A DNA stretch of 64,000 nucleotides from Discostella pseudostelligera (Eukaryota > Bacillariophyta > Thalassiosirophyceae > Thalassiosirales > Thalassiosiraceae). A program made the translations under genes and the position numbers. The stretch is from positions 1-64,000 of the forward strand of contig JALLBK010000276.1 of NCBI GenBank assembly GCA_036940085.1, in the 5' to 3' direction. Of the stretch, positions 1-10,234 are shown one piece after another. How positions within the stretch are numbered: position 1 is the first letter of the stretch; the number at the start of each line of letters is the position of its first letter. Below the pieces are notes generated by a model. It made no database searches. It had not been told where the DNA came from and saw nothing but the letters and a program-made list of their open reading frames with translations.

Positions 1-615
1 CGGCAAACCCACCAAAATTCCTAAGATGGCGCGGCGGCCAGTTGGGCCTTTCTTGAGACAAAAAGGACCAGAAAACGATAAGCTAAAAGTGCCGAGCAAT
101 ATTGGCTATGCTTCGGGTTTCAAGAACGCACAGGTGGGTACGATCGAAAACTAACGATGGACAGGCGCGTCGGTCTGTCAACGTAACAGATCTGACTCAG
201 CCATGACAGAGATATTGCATTATATAAGATTATATAGCAAAGCCACAGCTGCCCACTACCACCTTGCTGCTTGCCGGTATGGAGTATGGACCATCACCAT
301 TGTTTTCGACCACCCACTAGTTCAGTAGAACATAAACTAATGAATGAATCTCATTTTCATTGTCAATAATTGTCACTACATAGGACGCCGTATCTTTTCC
401 CCGCCATATCTTTCCGCGCCGGCCAAGCCGTATCTTTTTCTCGCCATATCTTTCCGCGCCGGCCACGCCGTATCTTTTTCCCGCCATATCTTTTCGCACT
501 GGCCACGCCGTATCTTTTTCCCGCCATATCTTTCGGCACAGCTTACACTTGGCAGCGTTAAAAGCCACACAAGCACAAGCGAGCGCACACAAGCCGCACA
601 CAATCGACGTTCACC
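1..615. promoter_or_regulatory. Upstream region of the methyltransferase gene; no gene seen
   Basis: No credible coding frame is visible; short frames on both strands only follow the 40-bp repeat listed separately. The last 230 bases before the ATG at 616 hold that repeat, whose units carry TTTTTCCCGCCATATC, so this is the likely promoter of the + strand methyltransferase gene. Confidence 0.5.
387..546. repeat. 40-bp tandem repeat with CCCGCCATATCTTT cores
   Basis: Four head-to-tail copies start at 387, 427, 467 and 507. The unit reads GCCGTATCTTTTTCCCGCCA then TATCTTTCCGCGCCGGCCA-type sequence; the last copy diverges at its end. Each unit contains a TCCCGCC core resembling an E2F site, so the array multiplies a motif found in many other promoters of this window. 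It sits 70-230 bp before a start codon. The copies are contiguous without unique spacers, so it is not a CRISPR array. Confidence 0.85.
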
Positions 616-1808
616 ATGATTGATGCCGCTGCTGCCGCCGCCGACCTCGACGACGACTATTCCGACACCATTAGCATAGACTCCTGCGAGGAATATATTC
701 ACTTCGAATCTATACGCAATTCATCCACGCAGTTAGAAGAATCAATCAGTTTTAGTTGGCCAGGGATCTATTGTGACGAAGTTGTTGCTGATGGTGATGG
801 ATCTGAGGGTGCAGCCACCGACGCAATAACACCGTCGGTAGAGGGCGTTGATGATCGCAACCAAAAGAAACTGCGTAAGATTATCTTATCGACATTGTTA
901 GAAGAACATGATATCGCGCCTTTATTCGACGGAGCGCGTTGGGCAGGAACGCGATTATGGCGAGCTGCCATCCGTGCCATTCAATACCTTGCTGGTCATT
1001 TACCGGATGCACCTATCCATCCTGACATACATTTACCAAGATCGATGACAACGATAAACACCGTTAATGACAGTGAAATTAATAGCATTGACATCAATAA
1101 CAAGATGGGTGCGATCTCGGTATTGGAATTAGGATGCGGTCTCGGTGTGCCAGGGATGATATTTCATTTACTCGGTTGCAATGTCGTGTTGACCGATCAA
1201 GAAGATATATTATCTCAGCTTCAGAAGAATGTGGATCGCAATTTCCCCACTTCATCTATTTCATTAATTTCATCAAATTTGGAACAATCAACATGTGATA
1301 AAGACCAAACAAATGCAGCAAATACAACAACCACAATTCAAGCACTGCCACTTTCATGGTCGCGCAAGGATGTCAATTCCCTCCTAGAGCAGGTGGGACG
1401 CTCCGAGACTGGGTTTGATATCGTTGTGAATTGTGACTGTGTGTTTGAGCCATTGTATGGAAAAAGGTGAGTGTGGTGTTTCTCTTCATTGTGACAATCA
1501 TGATTACCACCGCGAAACATTTCTCTGGAATTTCGTTTCCTATTGTGCTCTTTCAATATCCAAACACTAGTCTCACGTTCTCTCCCTATTGCATCGCCCA
1601 AAGTTGGCATTTACTAAATGAAACAATTGACGAATTGCTGAAAGTGAATCCAAAGTGCATTGTTATATCCAGTATGGAACGACGAAATGGCGATGGAATT
1701 GATAAGTTTTTAGAAGAGATGAGAAATATGGCAAATGTCTGTGAGGTTACCAAAGTTTGGTCGGAAGAGGAAAGAAAAATTGAGATATATCAAACGAGAG
1801 GAAGATAG
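616..1808 (+). CDS. METTL21-type (methyltransferase family 16) protein methyltransferase
   Basis: Predicted SAM-dependent methyltransferase of about 351 aa in two exons (616-1466 and 1604-1808). The SAM-binding motif I is VLELGCGLGVPG near residue 169, followed by the acidic loop VVLTDQED near 191. The family DxxY-like segment is NCDCVFEPLYG near 275. The intron at 1467-1603 starts GTGAGT and ends AAAG; joining gives YGKRSWHLLNETIDELL, which reads continuously as family-like sequence. An upstream in-frame AG at 1570 is possible but would insert 11 residues. Relatives methylate lysines of chaperones or translation factors; the substrate cannot be told from sequence. The acidic N-terminal 100 residues look disordered. 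Confidence 0.8.
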
Positions 1809-2465
1809 GGCAGGGATTGGGCAGTGATCGGGAGGGTTTATCGCTAGTCGCTAGGTCGCTAGACCATAACGTACTGGTGCTGCCACCATCCTATGCAAAA
1901 CGAGGTGAGCGAGGGCGGGTATATATTTCAATTAACCAGAATGTAATACATACTCGGCCTCAAGGATTAAGTCGAATAATTTTAGTCTCTCACGTGTTTG
2001 CTTTCACGCGTACACCCTCATGTCTCATGCCACGTGGAGAGTGGAACGCCTGTCCGCTGTCCACCTAGATATTTCCCTCCAATCCTTTGAGTTGCTTCCC
2101 CGTTCATCTTTCTCAACGCAGCATCTAAATCTCTCGACTACAAAGGAATTAGTATTCAGAACTTACTGGCGAATTAACGGATTCATTTGGTTGGGCCTTT
2201 TCTTGCGATGAAGAAAGAACCCATTGAACATCCAGGAGAACGAATTCAAAAGGATTCGTGATGCACTGTCATGCACCATGACATGACCATGACTGCCGAC
2301 GCGTAGTAGGTGCCCGAGCTATCGGAAGCTCCTCTATGGTTGAGCGGCGAATAGTTAGAGATAGAGGGAATCTTCGTCCTCTGCCACCACAACTCACAGC
2401 TATCTGAATCTGAAAGACACCCACCAAATAATTGCTGCCTCTAATTTCTACTCCTAATTGACATC
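1809..2465. other. Intergenic, no gene seen
   Basis: About 660 bases between two + strand genes. Two short frames (1817-2068 and 2020-2211) have no recognisable composition and are judged chance. No GGCGGGAA-type site was seen here. The stretch should contain the 3' end of the methyltransferase gene and the promoter of the PrsW-like gene. Confidence 0.5.
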
Positions 2466-5400
2466 ATGGTTCGATTGGGTGGGAGATCGCGCGGCAATAA
2501 TAATGATCCACCGGGTGAATACGTTGACGAACAACAGTTATACCGCAATGTGGTTCCTGCATTTGCATCATCGTCGGCGGCGGCTGCTTCTGGTGGTGGC
2601 GTCACCTCCATGCCACCCGCATTCTCATCAGGTCCTCCCACAGGAGGCGGAACTACTCGCAAACAGCAGCAAAAATCCATGACGTCGGGTATATCGACAT
2701 TGTTTCGACGACAGCCCTCTCCAGATATACAGATACAGCAAATGCAGCAAGTGAATAGTAGTAATTATGGAGGAAACGGTATCAATACGAATGCTGGACG
2801 CACTGTAACTGGTAGTACTACTGGAACTGCTGCTGCTGCTGCTGCTGCTGCTACACAAGCAAGAACATCGTTACCACCCCGACAGCTTACTATCAACACT
2901 GCATCCTACAGTCCTGCACAGCTGATGCTGCTCCATGGCACGGGTACTACTACCGGTGGAGCAGCTGCTACTTCAATAGAATCTGGAGTTGGAGGTCGAC
3001 GTAGACATTTCATCACCAAAGATCGATCTGTTAGTTTTGAGAATATCGATGATGATGATGATGATGATAATAATGCTGCAACTATTCCCAACAACATTAC
3101 CTCCAGTGAATCCAATGAGGAGGATGGTGGAATGTTGTACGGCGATAATATCATTCGAAGTGAAGAAGACGACGAAGATGATGATTGTGGGAGTAATATT
3201 GCTGCCAGGGATTACCGACACCAACAGCCGCGTAGAAGCAACAACAACAATACCAATCGCAATCACCGATCTTCCAAATCCCCTAAGCGTACAAGCAAGC
3301 AGCAACAACAACAAGTACTACGATTGCCACGTCGCTACCGTGGTTTCTCCACCAGCATCTCCTCGTTATTCCTTGATGAATCCATTGTTTGTGGTGCTGT
3401 CTCCTGCTGTGGTCTACTCTTGGCTTCCCGTACGGAACATTTATTAGATGAACGCAATGCCAAGATTGGATTGACCCGGCGTGGCGTGGGTGGGGAGGCT
3501 GGACGCGGTAAAGAGGGAGGACGACGGGCACCCTCGCGTGTATTGGGTGTGGCATGGGTGATTACCACCTTGGGAGTATTGTCGACCTATGCTATTTGGG
3601 GATTTGATACAGGAGCGCAGCAAGGGGGTGATGACTACGAGTATGATTACGATTATAGCTATTATGACGATGTCGATTTCAATGGAGATGAGGGTGATGA
3701 TGAATATTACGACGATGACGGCGGTGAATATGATGATGCCAATAATCGAAGGTTGATTCATGGTACCAAATCACGAGGGTTGGACAACAACACATCATCA
3801 ACTGACGTTCCTCCGAACAGACACGAGTTTAGTGGGATAATGAAAGTGCGAGATTACAGGGAGCACATCTTTGATCCTGCCATGGACATGACCAATCAAG
3901 CCTTTGTCAGTCTCCTGGCACAATTTGATGCGGACGAATACCTACCACCTCATCGATACCTTGAGGACTCGTCCTCTTCCTCCTCCAATAACTCGTACGT
4001 TCAAGGACAACAGGCCCGTGCCATTCTGATAGTACTCTTCCTACTCTTGCTCGGGGTCATTGGCCGCCGGAGACGTATGCGAACGCGATTTGCCATTATA
4101 CGAGCTCGTGCACAGGACGACCATCTGTATTATGCAAGTTTACTCACAAAGAAGAATGGTGCTAGCGGAAGCTTGGCTACACCGGATAATACCATCATGG
4201 AGAACTTCCATGAACGAGAAGATCAGTACGATGGTGCTTGCTCACACACCCTGCTAGGATGTTACCCCGTCGATACTATCATGCCCGACTATGCCGATTA
4301 CAATGAGGATGATGACGATCAAACGTTGAGCACTGCTGGTTCGACAAAACGTGGACGAAAGGGAGGAGACTTTATGGGCCGGACAACGACGATGATACTC
4401 AACTGTTGTTGTGGTCGACTATGCAAATGCTGGTGTCAATTATTCTCTTCTTGCGCCTTGGCACAGGAAGCACGTGAGACTCGACTGCTCTTACCTCCAA
4501 GCATGCAACGGGTCGATTTGATGACGCATCAGCCATTCCAGGAGTATGCCAAGGATGTGAACAATTTACGAATGAAGTTTATGGAGAAAACGAACAGGAC
4601 GTGGCTACAGCATTATTCTGCTTTGAGCCACCTGAGCCGATACATATTGGTGGGGTTCATCCTGATCATGGTATTCGTTCTAACTACCCTACTATCTCAC
4701 CCAACGGGTAGATTTGGCTGGGGTGATGCGGTCGTGTTGATTGCCACCTTTAGTCAAAGCTTTTTGGTGCTCTTCATTGTGTTTGGCATCTTCCACAGGA
4801 GTGATTTGAGCTTCGACGCGGTCATCAAGTTCTTTGCCGTTGGCTTTTGTATCTGCGTGTCGGTCGGGTTTATACTGGAGGCGGTGCTGATTAATAGTAT
4901 GCTGTCGATCGTGTATTTTCTGTACTACCTGTTGGATTGGACTATTGGCGAGAACTTTCAAGATTGGATGACGGACAATTATCGATACGTGTCCATTTTT
5001 TCAGAGCTAATCAACGCGTACTTTGTAGCGGCACTGGTTGAGGAGCTGTGCAAGTATTATGGCTTTCGATTTGTGGAACATCCGGATCTGCTCTTTTTAA
5101 CTGGTTTGGATCGTACTGCAAAACAGGCAAAGAGTTCAGGAGGATTGGATGCGTACAAATACGATAGTCAGCTGATTAGTAACTTCTCAAGTGATCATGG
5201 ATGTGATTCGGAGAGCTTGGATAGTCGAGGTCGGCGCAAGATGAGTAAGAAGAAACTCAACCGAAACAGTGGAGACTATGAAAGCGAGGTTGAGCCAGAG
5301 CTTCGAACCTTGCAGCAGCAGGCTGCTGCAATTACCACCGGCATGATCAGTGTCGCGGTAGGACTTGCCTGCGCAGAAAACTGCCTTTATGTATTCCTCC

Positions 5401-5867
5401 TTGGAGGGGCTGGTGGCAGTGTCGTGGATATGTCCGTGCGATTGTGCATCTTGCTTTTCCGCTCTGTATTTCCTATTCATGCACTCGGGGCCGCTATGCA
5501 AAGTATCAACATGATTCGCAAGTTTATCGAGGAGAAACATGGAGGAGAGAGGAATATTGGCGTGGGACGAATAATCTTTCCCGCCGTCCTTTTGCATGGC
5601 ACATTCGATGCCATCTTAATGTCTGTCAATGCCTACATCGAGGCTTCATATGAGAGCTACTATGAAAATGGTGGTAATGGAGATGAAATTCCTTTCAACG
5701 CAGTTGCCGTAAACTTGATCGCCTGTCTAGGAATTATTGGAGTGATGGCAGTCAGCTTTGGGTGGTATTCTCACCAGAACAAAATGCAAATGTTGCGACT
5801 GGCAATGTTTGACATGACTAGAGCAGGGAGTGGCTTAGGCGGTTTTCATGCCCCAAGCATCGTATAA
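2466..5867 (+). CDS. PrsW-family intramembrane protease with long disordered N-terminus
   Basis: Single exon, 1133 aa. The first ~280 residues are low complexity (poly-Ala, Asp runs, Gln runs) and a Tyr/Asp-rich acidic stretch lies near 390-420. The C-terminal third is strongly hydrophobic and carries the PrsW signature set: VEELCKYY (EExxK type) near residue 857, GLACAENCLYVF near 966, FPIHALGAAM near 1001 and LLHGTFDAIL near 1042. These Glu, Asn and His residues lie in membrane helices, as in the CAAX/PrsW-type glutamic protease superfamily. Bacterial PrsW cleaves an anti-sigma factor; the diatom substrate is unknown. Family members are usually only 200-400 aa, so most of the protein is additional. 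The start codon opens the frame and follows an in-frame gap with no upstream Met. Confidence 0.8.
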   Translation: MVRLGGRSRGNNNDPPGEYVDEQQLYRNVVPAFASSSAAAASGGGVTSMPPAFSSGPPTGGGTTRKQQQKSMTSGISTLFRRQPSPDIQIQQMQQVNSSNYGGNGINTNAGRTVTGSTTGTAAAAAAAATQARTSLPPRQLTINTASYSPAQLMLLHGTGTTTGGAAATSIESGVGGRRRHFITKDRSVSFENIDDDDDDDNNAATIPNNITSSESNEEDGGMLYGDNIIRSEEDDEDDDCGSNIAARDYRHQQPRRSNNNNTNRNHRSSKSPKRTSKQQQQQVLRLPRRYRGFSTSISSLFLDESIVCGAVSCCGLLLASRTEHLLDERNAKIGLTRRGVGGEAGRGKEGGRRAPSRVLGVAWVITTLGVLSTYAIWGFDTGAQQGGDDYEYDYDYSYYDDVDFNGDEGDDEYYDDDGGEYDDANNRRLIHGTKSRGLDNNTSSTDVPPNRHEFSGIMKVRDYREHIFDPAMDMTNQAFVSLLAQFDADEYLPPHRYLEDSSSSSSNNSYVQGQQARAILIVLFLLLLGVIGRRRRMRTRFAIIRARAQDDHLYYASLLTKKNGASGSLATPDNTIMENFHEREDQYDGACSHTLLGCYPVDTIMPDYADYNEDDDDQTLSTAGSTKRGRKGGDFMGRTTTMILNCCCGRLCKCWCQLFSSCALAQEARETRLLLPPSMQRVDLMTHQPFQEYAKDVNNLRMKFMEKTNRTWLQHYSALSHLSRYILVGFILIMVFVLTTLLSHPTGRFGWGDAVVLIATFSQSFLVLFIVFGIFHRSDLSFDAVIKFFAVGFCICVSVGFILEAVLINSMLSIVYFLYYLLDWTIGENFQDWMTDNYRYVSIFSELINAYFVAALVEELCKYYGFRFVEHPDLLFLTGLDRTAKQAKSSGGLDAYKYDSQLISNFSSDHGCDSESLDSRGRRKMSKKKLNRNSGDYESEVEPELRTLQQQAAAITTGMISVAVGLACAENCLYVFLLGGAGGSVVDMSVRLCILLFRSVFPIHALGAAMQSINMIRKFIEEKHGGERNIGVGRIIFPAVLLHGTFDAILMSVNAYIEASYESYYENGGNGDEIPFNAVAVNLIACLGIIGVMAVSFGWYSHQNKMQMLRLAMFDMTRAGSGLGGFHAPSIV
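2830..2855. repeat. (CTG)n trinucleotide run inside coding sequence
   Basis: A GCT/CTG run encodes an alanine tract in the PrsW-like protein. A (GAT)n run at about 3048-3070 encodes Asp in the same gene. Both may vary in length between alleles. Confidence 0.6.
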
Positions 5868-6009
5868 TTGTTAACTCGAGCTCTTTCCCTCTGCTGCTGC
5901 GTTTCTGTCAGTCTATTGTTCCCCCGACGTTAAGGTTCATTCATCAATCCATCTACCTACTGTGTTTGGGGCATCTAACTTCAAAACAATGGTAGTGTCT
6001 GTTCGTATG

Positions 6010-7239
6010 CTACAGGAATCGCTGTGAAAGCAAATCCAGCGTAGCAGTAGCGCCAACGACAAATACAGCTGGGCTCACACTTGTCATATTCGTATCTTCC
6101 TTCCTGATATCTGCGACAATATTTCCTAACGTCGATCTCCATACTCTTTGGACAGGGATTGTCGTCGGTTCATCGGGTGTTTCGCGCGTCCCTCCAGCAT
6201 TTTGAATCACTGCACAGGGTGTGTCTTTGTTCCATCTTCCTGGCTCATTCGCGCCATTGGAATCATGTGCAATCGACTGACACAATGCTTCTAACTTATC
6301 CAATCGTCCAATCATTAGAAACACAAGAACATCAACATCCATGCCCTGCGAGAATTTGCTTCGAGTACCATCATCATCACTGTCACCATCCAAATCCCAA
6401 CTTCTCCCCAACGCATCCGTTCCACTCCAAACACCAAAGCTTTGGCAATCTAACGAAGTATCCGTTAATGGGATTCCACCCAAATGAGGACCGGCTATGC
6501 AGCTTGATATTCCTGGTGTGTAAGTGTACGGTATGCTGTTCGCTCGCAGTGCATCAATCTCTGACCGAGTCCGACCAAATAGAAATGGATCGCCACCTTT
6601 AATTCTTACAATGCTCGTAGTAGACTTTATTGGTTTCCCTTGTCCATTGTCCGATGACAACAGAACTGATTCCGTTGCCCTCTGCAAAAGCAATTGATCA
6701 ATATCCTCTTGCTTCCAACTACTTGTCTTCTGATCTCCACGCTTTCCCACACATAAAACTTCACAATCGTCTGGAACAATTCGTCGAATATCATGTTGAG
6801 ATAAACCCAGTGAATCATAAAGGACTACATCCGCTTGGGAAAGTAGGAATAGTGTCGACAATGGAAGATTTAGTAATGTAGGAGTGACCCCCGTCCCGAT
6901 GATATGTACTATGGAGTGATGAGATGGAGACGATAATGATGATGCCACACTCGGATAGTTATTGAGCAAAGTTCCTGTTGGATCGATGATGGATGCAAGC
7001 TGTTGAATTGATTGTCGTAACGATTTGTTGATGTGTGTTTCGTCGGGATCTGGGCAATCACCATTTATTGGATGAGACAAACATGTGGATGCTTTTATTG
7101 TCTTTTTATGAGGGCGGTATTGGAAGGTTGTACTTGAACTGAACTTTCCCAATAGTCTCTCAAACCTCACAAATGAAATCACAACTTCGTTGCTGCACAA
7201 TAGAGCAAATACCAAGGCAAATGATCGAATTGATGTCAT
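6010..7239 (-). CDS. Uroporphyrinogen-III C-methyltransferase, plastid-targeted (sirohaem synthesis)
   Basis: SUMT/CobA-type tetrapyrrole methylase, making precorrin-2 from uroporphyrinogen III with two SAM, toward the sirohaem of nitrite and sulfite reductases. Visible motifs are VVLYDSLGLSQ, VCVGKRG, VRIKGGDPFLFGRTRSE, YTPGISSCIAGP and GIPLTD. The usual N-terminal GxGPGD loop is replaced by IGTGVTP. I place the start at 7239 (MTSIRSFALVFALLCSNEVV) rather than at the Met of 7287, because it opens with a signal peptide ending ...VVIS-FVRF, matching the phenylalanine rule of diatom plastid import. Length about 409 aa versus about 260 for the bacterial core; the surplus is the targeting region plus insertions. 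It converges with the PrsW-like gene. Confidence 0.88.
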   Translation of the reverse strand: MTSIRSFALVFALLCSNEVVISFVRFERLLGKFSSSTTFQYRPHKKTIKASTCLSHPINGDCPDPDETHINKSLRQSIQQLASIIDPTGTLLNNYPSVASSLSSPSHHSIVHIIGTGVTPTLLNLPLSTLFLLSQADVVLYDSLGLSQHDIRRIVPDDCEVLCVGKRGDQKTSSWKQEDIDQLLLQRATESVLLSSDNGQGKPIKSTTSIVRIKGGDPFLFGRTRSEIDALRANSIPYTYTPGISSCIAGPHLGGIPLTDTSLDCQSFGVWSGTDALGRSWDLDGDSDDDGTRSKFSQGMDVDVLVFLMIGRLDKLEALCQSIAHDSNGANEPGRWNKDTPCAVIQNAGGTRETPDEPTTIPVQRVWRSTLGNIVADIRKEDTNMTSVSPAVFVVGATATLDLLSQRFL

Positions 7240-8196
7240 CTTGAATATTGGAGACGTAGACCGGCAAAAATGCGGCAATGGCGGCAATGATTATGTTGGC
7301 CGATTGTGTTGCATAGCTGCGGCATAGGATTGTACCATCAGTACCATCACCCTTCAAACTCTTTTGGGGTACGCGCTAAATGATAATTGATCACTTGTGT
7401 TATTGTGAGGCACCCCAACCAGCGGCAATGTAAGATCGATAAAGAAGATTGAGGTGGGATGTAGATGAAGCGACCCGCAACGCAGGTGCCGGCTGGAACG
7501 GCTTGTCGGTGATTGCGACTTGCGAAATCTCACTCTTGTCGAGGCACAATGTCAGCCCAAGTATCAGCTATCTGCAGCATTCCTCATTCAGCCTACGCCA
7601 CTTGCCAGAATGAATGCATCACCGACTGTATCGACATCACGCGTGCGTCGTTCATAGCCATAGTCCATCCGCCATCAGCCTGCCTTCATTCAATATCAAT
7701 TCACATCATGCTGCCCCATGCATCCCGGCTCGGCTTGTGGTGGTTCGGGAGGCGGAAGACAGACAGACAAACTAAAACAACTAGGCTGTTGTGAAAGAAG
7801 GCTGTACTGAGCTTGTAGGCTTCATCTGTTAAGCCCTTTGAGGGTGGCTGCGCTGGATGAATTTACAGCGCAGCTGCAAAACAGGGTGCGAACTCCTGTC
7901 CCCTAGCAAGCCGGTACGAACCACTCGATGCAAGACGACCCGATGCGACGCAGGTACTCACATCACCGCAAATAATGATGATGCTACTCCTAGCAGATGA
8001 CAGATCTTCACAGTTCACTGTCATTTTTTGTCACAGCATCCATGCATTCCATATCAAATGCTTGCATTGGTGATTAGGAGTGTCTAGCACTCCACTCTGG
8101 CAGTAGTAACTTCGCAGCACCCATGAATCATATATCACCTCTTGCATAATAGGAAGCGGATCAACGAACAAGGTGTGTGCTGTTGATAGGTAACGT
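7240..8196. other. Intergenic between divergent genes, no gene seen
   Basis: About 950 bases between the minus-strand SUMT gene and the plus-strand acidic unknown. One frame at 7513-7794 could encode 93 aa, but it lacks recognisable features and I treat it as chance. No tRNA, repeat or clear E2F-like site was recognised. It probably carries the promoters of both neighbours. Confidence 0.5.
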
Positions 8197-8754
8197 TTGA
8201 TGAAACAACTATTGCAGACGGCGAATACGGAATACCCCTACAACAGCATGGAATTGAATATGAACGTGCCAACCAACATCGAAATCGCTTCGCAGGATCT
8301 TGAATACACTATTGACTTTGATTACAACTCCGACGACGAGAATAGTATCGAAGGTGACTTTGATCACCAGCTGCACTACGACGACAATGGCAAATACGAT
8401 GTTTCTCGTCAAGACCTAGACGCACTCAAAAGGATGGTTCGAGAGATGCGGGCCAATCCGGAATTGCTCCACAAGTCACCTGTGTATTCAAACGCTGTCG
8501 TCTCAATGTCAAACAGTTATCAGATATCTCCATTCTGCACCTATGATGCATCGATAGCGCCGCCATCGCCGGTGTCGACAATGGCAACATCGTCGAGAAC
8601 AAGATTTGTGTCACCTATGGAAGGTAGCCAGGTCTATCTATGTCAAGAATGTAACAGTGACAATGTATCATCATCTCAGAGACCAATCGAACAGTTTCAT
8701 CCCTCAACCTTGGTTCCGCAGATCCCTACGTTGCCTTTTCAGGTGAAGAGGTGA
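8197..8754 (+). CDS. Small acidic protein of unknown function
   Basis: 185 aa, single exon, family not recognised. The N-terminal half is acidic (DFDYNSDDENSIEGDFD). A basic amphipathic segment, YDVSRQDLDALKRMVREMRA near residues 68-87, looks like the only ordered helix. A CQEC pair follows near residue 150 but no second Cys pair is present. No signal peptide or membrane segment is seen. Composition supports coding over chance, but there is no functional evidence. Confidence 0.6.
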   Translation: MMKQLLQTANTEYPYNSMELNMNVPTNIEIASQDLEYTIDFDYNSDDENSIEGDFDHQLHYDDNGKYDVSRQDLDALKRMVREMRANPELLHKSPVYSNAVVSMSNSYQISPFCTYDASIAPPSPVSTMATSSRTRFVSPMEGSQVYLCQECNSDNVSSSQRPIEQFHPSTLVPQIPTLPFQVKR

Positions 8755-8977
8755 CAGAGGAGGCTCAAGATCAGTAGACATGCCTCGCAATAGATCGGTA
8801 ATCTTGTAATGCACTAATGCTCACTAAGTTATTAACATATATCATCACTGTACAACTCATGTCTCATGCCATGATAACGAAATACGCACAATGAGTACAA
8901 ACAGCACCACCATCCAGAAGGACATCACTAGAGTCGACGGTCATCACTTTCAATAAAGATCAAAACATTTCGACAGT

Positions 8978-9472
8978 CTAATACCCAAGCATTCTCATTC
9001 GATTGTGTTTATTATCCATGTGTTGCATCAACTGGCTCAAGTTGCGAAAACTTTTCGCACATTCTTGACACTGGTAGGGAATGTCGGGCACCGATCCACC
9101 GTACGAATAATTTCCGCCATCCGTCAAGAGAGGATTGTTCCCACCAGCATTTCTCTGCACATAATCATATATCTGCCGACGTGCATTGTCTCGTCCCAAG
9201 CATCCTCGGCATCCTCCGCTCTCGACATGCTGCACGGCATTGGCTGGCGATTTGAATCGAGTATCACCACACACCGGACAGCGAACTTGACGAGGACGAT
9301 GGACTTGCATTTGCATGTTCAATTCATTCTGGTTGTTGAGCTCGCGGCCACACTCCTTGCATTCATACTCTGGGGTGTAGAAGATGTCATCGCGGACACA
9401 ATCGGTGCAACGAGAGCTGCCTTCGTCTTTGCTCCATTGATTGTTGGAGTACCACCCATCATGGAGAGTCAT
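8978..9472 (-). CDS. C2H2 zinc-finger protein, decayed or N-truncated paralogue
   Basis: 164 aa from the Met at 9472. It aligns along its length with the intact neighbour at 10805-11428. Finger 1 is CKEC...LNMQMQVH: the first zinc-ligand His of the neighbour (LNMHMQVH) is Gln here. Finger 2 is a CPVC...H...C type shared by both. Finger 3 (CQEC...HMDNKH) is intact. The neighbour begins with a CxxC pair ahead of RNQW; here the matching frame starts at 9502 with MVYRKC, then an in-frame TGA (9482-9484), then GC, placing the stop exactly inside the CxxC. Either translation starts downstream at 9472 or the gene is dying. Probably nuclear; the target is unknown. Confidence 0.65.
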   Translation of the reverse strand: MTLHDGWYSNNQWSKDEGSSRCTDCVRDDIFYTPEYECKECGRELNNQNELNMQMQVHRPRQVRCPVCGDTRFKSPANAVQHVESGGCRGCLGRDNARRQIYDYVQRNAGGNNPLLTDGGNYSYGGSVPDIPYQCQECAKSFRNLSQLMQHMDNKHNRMRMLGY

Positions 9473-10234
9473 ATTGCATCCTCAGCACTTCCTGTACACC
9501 ATGGTGAAGATCTCAGATATTTGGAGTATATTTGTGACGGTGGTTTCAAAACCTGAGATCATAACAAATGGTTGGGCAGACGAGGAAGTTGTGACATTAT
9601 ACGTTGGCTAATGAGGTTAAATGAGCGGAGCAGAGAAGCACATGTCTTTTCAGCGAGGATCCTAAGCGTGAACCGTCTGAGAATGGAGAATCACATAGAA
9701 ACGCCTCCACAATGGATGCAGTCCAGTGAAAGGCACTTTTGAATGTTTCGGGAGGATACTACGTCGCTGCTCATTATCGAAGATCTTTCATCGATCGACG
9801 ACAGCACCGGAGCCCAATGCTCTGCGCAACCTGTCATACGTCACATGAGTTCCCATCTCGGAATATCTCATAAAATGGGGGCAAGTGGTTACTAAATACC
9901 ACAGGTAAGGGCAAGGTCTATATGGTCAAGATTATCATGATCCATGGGTCAATATCTATGTGCCTCAATTACCTCTCCGAATTATGCGGAGTTGTCACCC
10001 GAGTCTAAGGTCAAATGGTTGCGACAGAGAGCTCTGACGACATCGTGCCCCGAGAACTAGGATTCGACGTAGTGAGCCTCCTTCGATCTTCTGACTGCGG
10101 TCTCCATTCATCCCATCGTTGGAGAGAGAGACTCGAGACTTACCTTGCCCTCTCTCAATGGGTGAACTTTTGCGTTGAATTGATGAAGATTGAAGTGGCA
10201 GAAAAAGATCCAGAATGTTTTTGACGTTCGACGC

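Noticed and set aside
387..546. Possible CRISPR-like array upstream of the methyltransferase
   Set aside because: The 40-bp units are contiguous with no unique spacers and the genome is eukaryotic; it is an ordinary tandem repeat with promoter motifs.
7513..7794. 93-codon + frame in the SUMT upstream region
   Set aside because: No family likeness, odd composition, no splice or start context; treated as chance.
9482..9484. TGA as a selenocysteine codon
   Set aside because: It would sit between two zinc-binding Cys at a position that is Ser in the paralogue, not a redox site; no SECIS element could be recognised. Mentioned only as an alternative.
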